A DNA stretch of 64,000 bases from Glandiceps talaboti (lineage: Eukaryota; Hemichordata; Enteropneusta; Spengelidae), in assembly GCF_964340395.1 (NCBI RefSeq), contig NC_135560.1, forward strand, positions 3,282,998-3,346,997, read 5' to 3'. Within the stretch, counting starts at the first letter, position 1. Every line of letters starts with the position of its first letter. A program made the position numbers and the translations under genes. The notes below the pieces were generated by a model that saw only the letters and a list, made by a program, of their open reading frames with translations, was not told the DNA's origin and made no database searches. Shown piece by piece: positions 24,599 to 36,665 of this stretch.

Positions 24599-26633
24599 TC
24601 ACTTCTTGTTTAGTTTGATTTCAGCCAGACGATTCACGAGGAAATAAACGTGTTTATTTTGGACGTTCTCACCGTGTATCTTTTTCTCCAATGCCAAGGC
24701 TTCTTCAAGGTTTTCTTTCGCCAAAGTCACGTTATCAACGTCGATACATGCATCGGCAAACTTCACGAGACTCTCAATCATAATTTCATCGGGTTTGTCA
24801 CCATATTTGATTTTCTGAAGTTCATATACCTCTTTATAGTACGCTCCCTTTTTGTAAAAGTCTCCAAATTGTCCCCAGGCGTCTGCCAGATACCTATACG
24901 TCGTTATCAAAATATCAGGGTCAACTTCACCATCATAGAGGCGATTGTATACTGCCAAAGAAGCAAAATGATATTTGACTGCTTTATCAGGATCATCTTT
25001 TTGCCAAGCAACCCCAAGGCAGTTGTAGAGGTCGGCGATGTCTGGGTGTGGCCCGTTGCCATGGAGGATCTTCTTCAGACGTAGTAACTCCTGCATGTAT
25101 GCCACTCGCATCTTAGATTTTCTGTTCTTCTGACATACTTCGGTTAACTTTTTTAAAACCCGTAAGATTTCTTTATGAGGATCATCCTCACCATGAATAT
25201 CTCTAAGCATATCAAGAGTTTCTTCATAATAATTGACAGCTTCATCCAAGTCTTCGGCGTCTTCAGCAGCTCGAGCGATTTTCATAAGCAAGATGGCGAT
25301 TTCAGCACTCCCAGACACAGTGACGTTCCCAGCTTCACTATTGGACTGTACTGTCATTGCTTGATCATAACACTCAACGGCGTCTTTAAAATCACCCTTA
25401 TCTAACAGTATACCAGCTTTATGAATATAAGACATGATGTTGTCTGAAAAAAAAAATGATAAAAAGAAATAGAAAGACGGACGAAAAAACAAACAGTGAT
25501 GTGAAAAATGTGAAAATATTGACTAAAAGGCTTTAACTATGGTTAACCGAACCTACCTGAGAACAGCTATCGCTACACTATTCCACTATCCTATCTAACG
25601 AACATTTTGATTTCTTGTATTTGCTCCGGCCGTTCTAAAGTTCACAGGCAGGCTATGGATAAACTAAATTGCCTTACAAGAGGCAAAAATAGCCTCCGAA
25701 CATTCTAATGGGGGACCACTTGGAACTCCATATGATAGAGGGACACTTAGTCAACCTTCCACCTATTACCGTCGTGTTATGAAACTTCTGTGAACATTTT
25801 AACCCTATGTGTAAATGTAAGTTGGTAATTAGGGGGTGCTGTCTTTTCAAGCTTTGAAATTATTGCCTTGAAAGGCTAACCTGTAACTGTCTTACAAGAC
25901 TTCCAGAGTAAAAATGTTCAAAAACACTCCTCCTACCAATGACATCACCACTCAAGCACTATTCCTATCAATGACATCACCCATCAGATGCATTGAACTG
26001 TTATTATAATAATGACATTAAATCTTCTTGTAAAAATAACGTTTCAATCCTATGTATAAAAATAGCTTCTAAAAAGGTATACTATGGATGTCTTGTAAAA
26101 TTGTCAAATTATTTTCTGAAAGGGTTTGGATAGCCTAAAAACTGCCTTCAAAGAACAAAACAAAATGTGAGAGCTTCAAGGGAGTTACTCCCGAGAACCC
26201 CAGATGAGAGAATAGCTCCATCTCGAGCTCCTAACCCTGTCACTGTCATGATGCTATCAATCTTACACTATACACAGGTTAAATGCTAATACATAACGGT
26301 CCTATCTTGTAAAGTAATTTATCTGAAAGAACTACCCAAACCGTCTGCTCTGTAAGTCAAAATGATTTACCCGGCGTGGGAAAGATCGGGGGGGGGGGGG
26401 GGTCAATCTGTTTTAAAAATAAGAGTGAGGAGGTAAGAGACTCTGTCGGCCCGATGGAAAAATCCACTGGCCTCCAACCCCCCAACCCCCTCTGACCTGA
26501 AAAACTCACCAGTGCCTTACCTATATCATTTGAGAACGCAAACAAAAGAATATGTATAAAATGACTGTAATATACCTGGGTCTTCATACGGGTTCTTTGA
26601 TAACTCCATGTCTACAAGGATGCGTGAGTCGAT
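24599..26633 (-). CDS. TPR protein (kinesin-light-chain/nephrocystin-like repeats), 3' exons
   Basis: Helical-repeat protein, presumably an adaptor; no enzymatic motif. Seen: terminal exon 24599-25443, joined through a polypyrimidine-AG acceptor to exon 26576-26633 (junction codon GAC, phase 1). From the ATG at 26609 this gives about 292 aa beginning MELSKNPYEDP. Repeats of about 42 residues alternate helix pairs (DEAVNYYEETLDMLRDIHG; AVKYHFASLAVYNRL; AKENLEEALALEKKIHG), the spacing of KLC/NPHP3-type TPRs. The frame stays open 5' of that ATG to a plausible acceptor at 26634-26635, so upstream exons encoding another domain may exist. The apparent N-terminus MFFRPSFYFF in the last exon's frame is intron. 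The specific family is not recognised. Confidence 0.8.
25444..26575. other. intron of the TPR gene
   Basis: 1.1 kb intron bounded by GTATAT and TTTTTTCAG on the minus strand. It contains a 14-15 G run at about 26388-26402, next to a sequence shared with about 51909-51950. Confidence 0.7.
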
Positions 26634-28379
26634 CTGAATGATGAAAATGAAAAAAAAAAATTGAGACACCTTAGTGCAAATCTTTCCCCATCTATTATCT
26701 CATCTTCACAGTGTTTTATATTGGTGCTTTTTTTACTGGCCTGGACAAACAAATAAAATACAGCATGACACTGTATACTATACATGTACATGACACGACA
26801 CTGTATACTATACATGCACATGACATGACACTAGATGAAAGATGAAACAAAGATTTTCCAAAATACTAAATCTTCAAATTAACAACTATAAAGCCTGTAT
26901 CTATTGTATGGATTATACCATTCTGTTAGCTATGACAATTACTACTAGGAAATGTAAAATGTATAATAAAAGCATACAGACATTAATAAAACATACATGG
27001 GTTTGGTATGTAGCGATCAAGTACTATAGTGGTATATATCAAACCGTGTCAAAATTGATATAATGCATTTTGTGTATGTCATATGTGTTATATACTATCA
27101 GATAACTTGACGTCATCGTCAATCATCGGTGATAGATTAGAAGGCTATAAGTTATGATGACATACAATCATTGTACGGACAATGAATATCGTGCAGTGTG
27201 GTCTCTGCAGTTCCCAATGAATCAACTCACACATTTCGTTATAATATCACATTTTTTACATGCCTCATTAGGGTGGACAACAGATTATTTATATACTATT
27301 GCTTCACAATAGGTAAGATACACTTTATCTTGCAGGTTATATCAATGTTTGGCAATCGACTGTAGGAGTTTCGTCATTAAAATTAAAATCAATTGGAATA
27401 TGGACACATCTACTAATATTAACCGTGATTATTAAAGTCTGAGGGTGAAGTGAGAAAGTTTTTTATGCAACGGGTTCCAGATAATTATTTAAGTCGAGTT
27501 GTCTAGTCCTACAATTCATGATGGATGGGTGTGTTACTCAAAATTAGCCCAGAAGAGCATTCATTTAGTTTGCTCAAAACAAGCCATTCGTAATACAGTG
27601 TAGTTATTCTAAGTTCGAACATCATGCATCATCAAGTACGTTCTTACTCACTGAAACATTGATATTTTAAAATTTATTTGTTAAACTACTACGGCGAAAG
27701 ATGGACGCGTGGGTTGTCATGGTGACGATTTAGTATCAACCAGAGACTTTGGTATGCACGATCACATTCGATTTAAGGTGAAATGCACCTCGACTTTGAA
27801 AGTCGTCGGATCACTTTCAAATTTGTACCAGTGGTAGATTATGATGGAAGATTTATATTTTTGGAAAAAAAATTGGGGGTCCACCGTCTAGTTTTTTAAG
27901 GAGGGCGCCCTCTAGAGTTTCATTGTTCTGGTTTCGGTCAAAAAAAGCATATGTCAATAAATGAATCCCTGGCAATATAGTTTTTCGATGAATATAATTT
28001 TTTCAGGTCATTTTGCTTTCTTAATAATATGGTGCTTACATTCATGTCAAATAATAGCAATATTTGTGTTTTATTTCAAGATTAACAATCAAAAATTAAA
28101 AACTTTTTGACATATTTTTTGGGAAAAAAAAATATTTTTTAAACTTTTTGCTATTTCCCCGTTTTAACTTTTTGAAATAATTTGACGAAAGATAAACCTA
28201 ATCATGCCAATCAATTGAATGGAAAAAAAAATTGGGGTCGCGGTACAAACTTTTCAGATATTTTACATCAAAGTCACATGGTCACAATGCATTCCAATGT
28301 CTTCCAATGGGTATTTATGGTATCCTGTTGTCACATTCGTTGCCATGGAAACAGTAAATAGTGGTAATCGTTGATGTAA
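26634..28379. other. region upstream of the TPR exons, no clear exon
   Basis: AT-rich. The phrase GGAAAAAAAATTGGGGGTCC and a close relative occur at about 27860 and 28219, suggesting an old interspersed repeat. A missing 5' part of the TPR gene could be here, but I could not define one. Confidence 0.45.
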
Positions 28380-28599
28380 CTAATGTTCCCTCCTAATATG
28401 AGATTTGGTTGGAAAACTATAAATGTGTGTAACTATAGTTACTATAAAAGAAAACAACTTGAAACATACACCCTGAGAGAAACCAAGATGGCTTCCCCTA
28501 TTGCAATTACTGGAGGTATGGATCAAACAACCATAACATAACAATGCATGTAATTGTGTGTGTGTGTATGTATGTGTTGTCTGTCTGTCTCTGTCTCTG

Positions 28600-28740
28600 T
28601 ATGCTTCACCACCAATCTGCCTTGCAACCTGAGAGAAAGCAGTAAAACTTGAATAGGCAAAGGCTACAACAGTCAAAGTACACAAACCAAGAAACAGAAG
28701 ACTTGATTTGATCCAATCATTCAAAGTCCATTTTTATTCC
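28600..28740 (-). CDS. possible exon encoding one transmembrane segment
   Basis: The minus frame reads KWTLNDWIKSSLLFLGLCTL, then TVVAFAYSSFTAFSQVARQIGG: a 20-residue hydrophobic stretch with a plausible amphipathic end. There is no ATG in the frame and no strong acceptor; a donor-like CAG/GTTGCA follows TAFSQ. It may be an exon of an unrecognised membrane protein or chance. It continues into simple sequence (RDRDRQTTHTYTH) that is not coding. Confidence 0.2.
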
Positions 28741-29835
28741 TTTTTTTCAGATTTCAGTTTTGCTTCAAGTTAATTTAAGGCAAGCAGTTTGTATAGAAAT
28801 GAATAGAACTTACAATCAAGACCATCTCAATCAATACCATGGTAGTTTATCTCCACTTTTCTGTCATGATTGATGTGTTTGTAGTGTATACATAAATGAG
28901 AACCATAATGTGTCTGTGTTGATATACAGACAATGAACACACAAGCAATCAATCAAAATACAAATTAGCAACCATCAGCAAATTTTGACAAATAGAAAGT
29001 AATATTTATTAACATTAAAAACAACTAGAAAACATGACAGCTTTTTATGAAAGTGAGGATAACACTGTCTTCTAATTTCATCAAATAGATGACAAATTAT
29101 TGGTAAAAACCAGATACGTTCAAATCTCAGCCATATTTATATCTAAACTTACATGAATATCCAAACAATGGCATGACTATTTTTTTAACCATGAACTAAC
29201 ACAAATTTCATTACTGTAATATTCTGAATTCAACAGTCACAGCATAGAAAGCATGTATCATGTTACATAATCTAAGCAACATTAGGACACATATATTGAC
29301 AACATCCATAAAAGACACATTACCTTCACTTAGGTGCATGAATTGTGAAAGAAAATTACCCCTACAGAGAGAGAAATATTGGAGCCTCTAGCCTAAGAAT
29401 TGTCAAGTTTAGGTGATGCTGGCATTGGAATACATTTAGTCCATCAAATATTACATGCATCATTGTTCACAAAATTATTTAGAAACACTAGCTGGCATTT
29501 TATGAGAACAGTCTTGCAGAACCGAATGGTATTCAGAAGGTGTGATTATCATTGCCACTGTTGATCACTTTCATCAACAAGGAACTGTAAATGGCTGTAC
29601 TTTTTCAGTAACAATAACATTTGTGTACACATTCCTCTGGAGAGAGTGGTGTACTGGTTTCTAAATTGATCTTTACTTTGTGAATTTGAACCAGCAAAGT
29701 GTATAAAAAAAATTCTTAGACACTCGGATGAAGATGTAATCTTCATGTTTACTGGGTTAGCTAGTGGTAGATTGCTGACATCTCAATATTGGCCTGGCAA
29801 TAGCTGATGTAAGGTTTTGTAAGCTAATACAAGTG
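28741..29835. other. AT-rich region, nothing recognised
   Basis: No feature supported. It could include a 3' UTR of the two-exon ORF at 29836-31117. Confidence 0.45.
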
Positions 29836-31117
29836 TCACCACTTGTGGGTTGTCACCACAAACATCACATCTGACACATCACGTTCAGTCCACTTCTTGC
29901 AGTGGAATTTGTCAGCATTTGTACATGTGTAAGCCCTGAATAGAAAATAAAACATAACAGACATTTAATTAATAATCAGTTGGTAACTTACATTATGATA
30001 TAAAATTAGTTCACAAACTTAACTTTCTCTCAGTGAAATAAAATACTTATAATAATATTTAAAGTTTATCTCATACATTTACTTGAAGTAGTGACACTGG
30101 AGATATGGCTATATTATTCACACATGAACAGAACATCATCCCATCAACACAAACAAAATGGTAAACCTAAATGATGTTTATTTTGTAAATTTGCAAAAAG
30201 CTGTTGAATCTTTCAGTAAGTGAGCAGTTTTATAAAGTTCATAAACTACAAAATTGCAATTTTAAATGTTGTAACTGAAGGATTTACATCAACATGTGGA
30301 AAGCAAGGTCTCCTAACAAAACTGTATGATAGACAAAACAAAGTTATGATCAGTCTAGTATTCATAAAGAGAAATTATTTTTTACCTATAGTCAAAATAT
30401 AGCAGCCACAAAAAAAAATTTCATGCTAGTGGGAAATGTTGTCTAAATCTCTCTATGTGATCTCATGATCTTTGATTGCTAAACCCAGATGAGCTAAGAA
30501 AAAATTTAAAAGAAACAAAATTAAAAATAAATAAATAAATAAATAAATAACGCTACAATTATTAGTTAAAATTTCAAAGTTTCAAGGAAGAGACCACAGA
30601 CATTTCATCATGAGGTCAAAACTATCCACTCTAAACCGTGTCTAATATTGTTTGTAGCAGAGGTTTAATTGTTTGTAGCAGAGGTTTGTAGTACGTACGT
30701 GTACGACACATGTGACAGCCGATACGTATTCATTTTTGGTACGTTTTCTCTTCATGAACCCTCCCCCCATATCCAATATTGTCATTTGTTTCCTGAGTGG
30801 AATGTACATGTCCGTTGAATGAAAACAAAATGGCTGTCACTCGATCATGTTCCAGTGTGTCGGTAATAATCAATGTGCACGTTTTAGAAATACAATAACT
30901 TCTAAACTTTCCACAATTTGAGGTTTCGCTTGATAATAGTTGATTATATGCCATTCTGTCTAAAGGAGTTATTGGCCCACGCTTGCAAAATTGATACGAT
31001 CGTCACTAGTGTACTACTCCACAAGTGTACACACATAGCGTGCGTAATTTAGCAGCCGTAATTTATACACCACATAGCATACAGAAAGTTTGAAACTTAC
31101 CTTCGGGTTTTCTTCAT
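29836..31117 (-). CDS. possible two-exon small ORF, 38 aa
   Basis: Exon 1 (31101-31117) reads ATG AAG AAA ACC CGA AG before a perfect GTAAGT donor. Exon 2 (29836-29935) follows an acceptor TATTCAG and restores Arg, giving MKKTR-R-AYTCTNADKFHC, then KKWTERDVSDVMFVVTTHKW, stop TGA. Phases match. The start lies at a moderately CpG-containing region, consistent with a promoter. It contains two cysteines and basic residues but no recognised domain. It may be a short protein, the coding start of a longer unrecognised isoform, or a non-coding transcript. Confidence 0.4.
30525..30551. repeat. (AAAT)n microsatellite
   Basis: Six to seven AAAT units in the intron of the small two-exon candidate. Nothing else is evident between 29936 and 31100. 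Confidence 0.9.
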
Positions 31118-33904
31118 TTTATCTTTCACATTTGTAAAGAGAGATCTTGATGTTCGATGAATGAAAGTATTAGACTACATTTGACTGTACCCGATGCTGA
31201 ATTACAACAATTCACATGTGGAAAATATGATGAAAGGTCCCGGGAGAGAGGTGGACTGTGATGGTGACAGGCACTTTTTTCGTGTCTACTTCCGAGTTCG
31301 ATCGGTAGTTCATAGAGAAAGTTGGATACTTCGGAGCGATATTCGTACGTATTCAACTTTGCAGTCACAACGATCATAGGGTCAACACGAAAACTATAAT
31401 GGGAGACCCAAATTGACATTCGCACTCGTTTGTCTACACTTATTTCTAAGTTACAGAATGCTTTTGCTACAAAAAGCCCCTGGATCTTTTGTCATAGATG
31501 TAGTACTGCTACATAGTTGCACCCTTGTCTAAATACATACCTCAAAGCTACAAAATTAAAATAGGTCGGGGTTATGTTGTGACTACTGAATACAGACAGG
31601 GAGTACGACCAGATTGCAGATCAATTTTGAGTTTGTGCGTGTCGTCGATCCGTTCGTCGTCCATTCTCTACGTTTCTAGATAATATCAATGTACCATGAA
31701 ATAGATGGATCATTTAGCTCGTGATCGAGCTACAAAAGCAACAGAAGATGTGGCTAATTTTACATTACGGCTGAACTTTGAAATGGAATGGGTACATTTT
31801 TAGTTTAGATGCATGATGGACTGTACGTTTATCGTAAAAATCTAAACGTGTTTATACCGGAAGTGATAGTTGTTCTTTCACTGGGGATGCGCACACACAT
31901 GCGCAGAACTCCAAAATAACCGAGGCGCGTTCTACGTTAACTTATACAAGAGACCAATCACAGAGTACGTTAGATGCATCGTTGCAAACCACGGCCAGTT
32001 TTACGGCAACGTTCTTAACGAGCCTCCCACAGGTTATTTTAGAAATAAAAACTCTGGCTTGCGAGAAAGGTTAGATGCTATTAATATTATTACATTTCAA
32101 TCATGTGACACTATCCACCCGCCTATCAAGGTCACACACGCCATCAATCTGAGTCCATAGTACAGGGTCAAGTGGCAACAGTTCTTTCATAGTCAATGTA
32201 ACCTTTACCAACAAAAGTGGGCCGCCTTTAAACCATTGAAACATGTCTTAGAATAACGTTAATCGGTGTCAGTTTGAAAGAGACTATAGCCTAAATCAAC
32301 GAACATAGTTTTTATTTACTTAAAAGTGTAGTACGAGCTGTACAAGTAAACATTCATGTAACGATATCCTGGGAACGTTGTCATCCCTGTATGCGATCTA
32401 GAATCGGGATTCGGTCTCTCAGTGCTTTATCACACAAAAACATTGACGATCGATTTACGTGCTTTATCGCAAAAACTATAACGATAGCCAAAGCAGTGAA
32501 GCGGGACAATAAAACATCGGAATGTGTTAAATCTACTCCAGGACGATAGCATTTCGTATATATTACCTAGGGATTGACAATGTGTGAGAAATATAAGTAG
32601 AAAGAGATAGCTGAAGGAAAATATATCGTCAGCAGTGATCGACTTATACCGTAGAACTATACCTGGTCACATTGCCAGGACGTTATCTTTTCTGATCCTG
32701 TTTTGCTGATCATCCCATGGTTGAAATCTGTCGATGCAAACGCTTATTATTCAATCTACTTCAAGTTCAATAATTTCATGTAATCTTGTTGAAGTAATTT
32801 TGTCATTTAAGTGTTGACAACTCACCAGTGAATAATCAACCACAGAACTTACTGAATAGACATGAATATTAAAAGTGGCACAAGCTTGGTTTATAAGCTT
32901 TTCACAATATTTACGTAAAACCTCCAACTATTCTGTCGATACATGCCTTCTACGACATTATACATTCAGTGTAATTGTAATTGTCTTCTACGGGGATTTA
33001 ACGTTTTATCTACCTTGTATACTATAATAAATGATGTCATCAAATCGTTTATATAATTTATATCTTAATATCAGGTTTAAATCAATTGCAAGTCACGTCA
33101 AGTAAACTGAAGTAAATAGAATACTGTGAACACCTTTTAATTATGCAGCAAAAGATATGCCGCAAAACTGTATGAACTTAGCTTGTGACAAATTACAATA
33201 AACCCAACTGTATTAGCTGAAGGTGCATACAGTTGAATATTGCCATGACAACCCTCAAATAAAGTTGAATTGCAATACATTTTCTTCACGAAGTCAGTGT
33301 AAAGCATACGCCATAGTCACATTATAGCATTACGGGCGATGAAGCATAATGCTAAGTAATTGATATGATAAGTTGTAAGAGTACACTGAGAAAAATGAAA
33401 ATTTATTAATTATATCATATTCTAGATCTACTTGGCCGTGTGAGGCGGGTATGATTTATGGTAACCAGGGTTTTATCTTGATGTTTTAACCATTAAATCA
33501 AATTGATTGTAAATTGATTTATGTCATCCCGTTATTGGATGGTGTTACATATAGTAACATTTATAGGACATATATGTGTGTGTTTTACTCTACACTTTGT
33601 TGAAAACTAATAAATGTGCGTTATTTGTTAGACCACTAACTGTTGTGATCTGAGGTAAATTGTAATTTGCTTACATTCTGTATTTTGCCAATGTCCCTAT
33701 TTGATATGGTTTGTGTATTACATGGTGTGTTCAGTGATCGACCACTTCAACTAGTTTTACTTCGACTTTAGTTGTTGTATAGAATCCCACTTTATTCACT
33801 TGCTAATCGGAATGTCACGGTGTAAGCTCAAATACAAAGAAAAGGATGGCTATTAAAGATATATACAACTGCCGACATCAGACCGTAGACGAACGAAACA
33901 CATG
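31118..33904. other. intergenic region, no gene recognised
   Basis: Includes a relatively GC-richer patch (31.8-32.2 kb). A 96-codon plus frame there lacks an ATG and any family feature. The remainder is AT-rich with no splice-bounded coding segment recognised. Confidence 0.5.
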
Positions 33905-34218
33905 ACAAACAGGGAAAGTAAACAACTGAATTAGATTAATAATTAACACACCTGGCACAACATGTTAAGTGGAAGTACAGAGACTTGTATTACATTCCAT
34001 CATTTGATAAGAACAGTTTTATGGCCACTTTGTATAATATTTCATGTTCAAAAACAAATTCAAGTTCCCCTGACATTTCATGTACACATAAAGAGGCCAT
34101 ACAATTGTTCTTATCAAACTATGACATGTAATACAAGTCTTTGCTGTTCTAACATGCTGAGCCAAATATTACTAGTATTAATCCAATACATGTACATCTG
34201 TTTACTTTCCCTGTTTGT
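33905..34218. mobile_element. 314-bp palindromic (foldback/MITE) element
   Basis: The two halves are inverted copies. The outer 20 bp (33905-33924, ACAAACAGGGAAAGTAAACA) are exactly complementary to 34199-34218. Further in, GACTTGTATTACAT and TTTGATAAGAACA are mirrored, ending in mirrored AAATTCAAGTTCCCC near the centre (about 34065). No coding capacity. Confidence 0.7.
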
Positions 34219-34240
34219 AACAGGTTCCTTTTGTCCACAG

Positions 34241-34301
34241 TCTGATGTCAGCAGTTGTACTACTGCTCTTGTGACAACCTATAGTCAGCAAACCAACCAG
34301 T
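34241..34301 (+). CDS. weak exon candidate, plus strand
   Basis: A 61-bp segment between a good acceptor (CCTTTTGTCCACAG) and donor (GTATGT) reads SDVSSCTTALVTTYSQQTNQ. It starts 23 bp after the foldback element. A following candidate exon starting at 34500 reads either YRTLSGGFDLLLYLP-stop in the matching phase or a longer frame (34513-34737) in a non-matching one. No domain recognised. Confidence 0.22.
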
Positions 34302-35431
34302 GTATGTGATGACGGCATACACACTTGCTGCATGTTTATATCAAACTCTAAACTAAAAAAAGTAACTGCAACATTGCCTAATAATGTTAAATATAGTGAA
34401 CATATAATTTGTTCTGTATTTTTACTTGTATCCGTCCAAAGCATGTGTTCATAGCACTTTGTCGTACTTGATGTTATTCATTATCAAACATTCTTAGATC
34501 GTACACTGTCAGGTGGATTTGACCTCTTACTGTACTTACCTTGAGAGTCGGCAGTATGATAAATCTGTAATTTGGATTAAGTTTATACCCTGGGAACTTA
34601 ACAACTTCAGCGTCGATCGTGTACAGTTACCAACTCGAAGTGTGTCTGACACTTGTACGCAACAGTCGATGTCAAGACTTAGTATAATACACGATACATT
34701 GGACAGTCTGGCTTCGACGTCACAGTCACGTGATTGAACTAGGTTTATATAAACATTTATTTATGTTAAATTATTCTCACATCGTATTGTAATATACATG
34801 GCATGCTATACACGTTGGTAGTCATAGTAACCAACTTGAAGTACAAAGTATGTGTGAAGATTTCGTCATTGAATTGTTGAACAAGTGGCGTTTAAAATAG
34901 TAGCCTTCTCCACAATCCAACAACTATGCTTGTTATACTGTTTGAATTGGTTTTCAAATTTAGCCTAAAATTAATTATAAATAATTGATTTAACCTGTCC
35001 CTTGAACTTCGTACCACGCACCCAGTTCAACAGATATGAGATCGTTTTTATCAGGGAAACTTCACCGATAACACTGTGTGGTAGTTTAGCAATGTGTTTG
35101 AAACGTCACAGTGTTTTAATTCACTCATCAATTCGCTATGTTGGTGGTTGCTATGGTGACATATCAATACTGTATATATACAAGAAATACAATTCAGTGC
35201 AACTAAAAGAGTGATTTTTTAGGGAAAAAAGTAAACTTCTAGATATACAGATAATCATTTATTGATAATGTCTAGCTTACGTTCTGGTTTTGGGTTTATG
35301 CTCATAGTAAAGTTCTCAGTTGTCATCCTAAATAATTATGTATTTGTACTTAACTCTTTTAACTGAAGAGGACAAAACTAAATATTGGTACATCTCACCC
35401 GGTCCCATTTCACTTGTTCCATTCAACTCTC

Positions 35432-35596
35432 CCCAATATTAACTCGCACCAGTGTCAACTCATCTGTGCATCGCATTTATGGGATGATTGTTTGTTTTAT
35501 TTTGAATCAAATGTCTGGTATTCTTACCACGACAATGGAGGGATAAACCAAACTGGAAGTCAATGTACTGGATGCACGGTGTCTTTGTACTTTTAG
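35432..35596 (+). CDS. weak Cys-rich ORF, plus strand
   Basis: The frame reads NSHQCQLICASHLWDDCLFY, then FESNVWYSYHDNGGINQTGS, then QCTGCTVSLYF-stop. The C-x3-C-x6-C spacing and aromatic content resemble an extracellular PAN/lectin-like fragment. No convincing start or splice acceptor, so it may be a terminal exon or chance. Confidence 0.22.
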   Translation, partial: PNINSHQCQLICASHLWDDCLFYFESNVWYSYHDNGGINQTGSQCTGCTVSLYF

Positions 35597-36377
35597 TCCT
35601 TTATAACTAGGAAACACAATCGTCACCACATCACATTAATCCGAATACAACTTCACTTGCTTCCAGGAATTGTGACAACAGTAATCCTACCAACCCTTCT
35701 ATTTTATTACTTGAATCCAAGGCTGTGGTTAGAATTTACGGTTGGGGTGTGTGGGGAGATGAGAAGAGAACATATTTTGGTCAAACATTTTTTCGCACCC
35801 CCCACCCAAGAATTTTTGCAGCCTCATCCCCAAGGCTACACAGATTTTAACATGTACCCCCTCCCCCACATTCTGAAGATGTACAATTGTGTGGTACACA
35901 TACATATTACTATATATATATACACACACACATACTATATACATACACACATTATATATATACACACATACACATAATATATACACACATATATATTATA
36001 TACATACACATATACACACATACATATACATACACACAGAGCATGCAGTATCTTGTATAGATGTTTTAAACTGAGTAATATATTTATTAACATTGTACAT
36101 CTTCACTCAATAGTCTATCATAAAACGCATTGGAAATAAAAGATCGTTTTGAATTTATTCTCATGTTTATCAAATTCTGTCAAATTCTACTTGTATATAT
36201 ATTTGTTGGTGATATGTGGCCTAATTGCAAGCAAAGGCCAGGTTTTAGAACCAATACTTGTATGTGTTACATTATTGTGAGATATTATTATTACAGAATT
36301 AATGTTATAGAAATGGTTTCTGTAAAGATCTTTTCCTTCAGTAATCAACAGAGCTGGATAGAATGTTGACAAACGCA
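35597..36377. other. intergenic with AC/AT microsatellite
   Basis: A compound (CACA)/(TATA) microsatellite lies at about 35900-36040. No gene seen on either side. Confidence 0.6.
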
Positions 36378-36383
36378 TTTATT
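36378..36383 (-). terminator. polyadenylation signal AATAAA for the CCCH gene
   Basis: AATAAA on the minus strand, 223 bp downstream of the TAG at 36606-36608, a normal position for a poly(A) signal of that gene. The assignment is by position only. Confidence 0.5.
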
Positions 36384-36605
36384 TGTCCAATAGCAGAACA
36401 GACCATGAAATGAATTATCGTACATAACAAAAGTGGCAGATAAGTACTAGTATCAGAGAACACAGAGTTTTGTATAATGGGGACATGAATGAATAGAATA
36501 GAATAGAATGGTCCATCATCAACTTTTAGAATAACTTGTTTCTCCTTTGTCATCATTTCCACGGACATTGGGCAATCCTACAAATCATTGAAAGACCTGT
36601 GTACA

Positions 36606-36665
36606 CTACTTCTTCCCATCGATTTCAATGAAACCGGCGTTCTGAGTCAGCAAACCAATAGCAAA
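36606..36665 (-). CDS. CCCH gene last exon
   Basis: 60 bp after acceptor CCATGTCTACAG. It encodes FAIGLLTQNAGFIEIDGKK and stop TAG. Phase 0 fits exon 5. An additional exon in the 2.7 kb intron cannot be excluded. Confidence 0.5.
   Translation of the reverse strand, partial: FAIGLLTQNAGFIEIDGKK

Noticed and set aside
31870-32160. 96-codon plus-strand ORF
   Set aside because: No ATG start, no recognised features, no splice sites.
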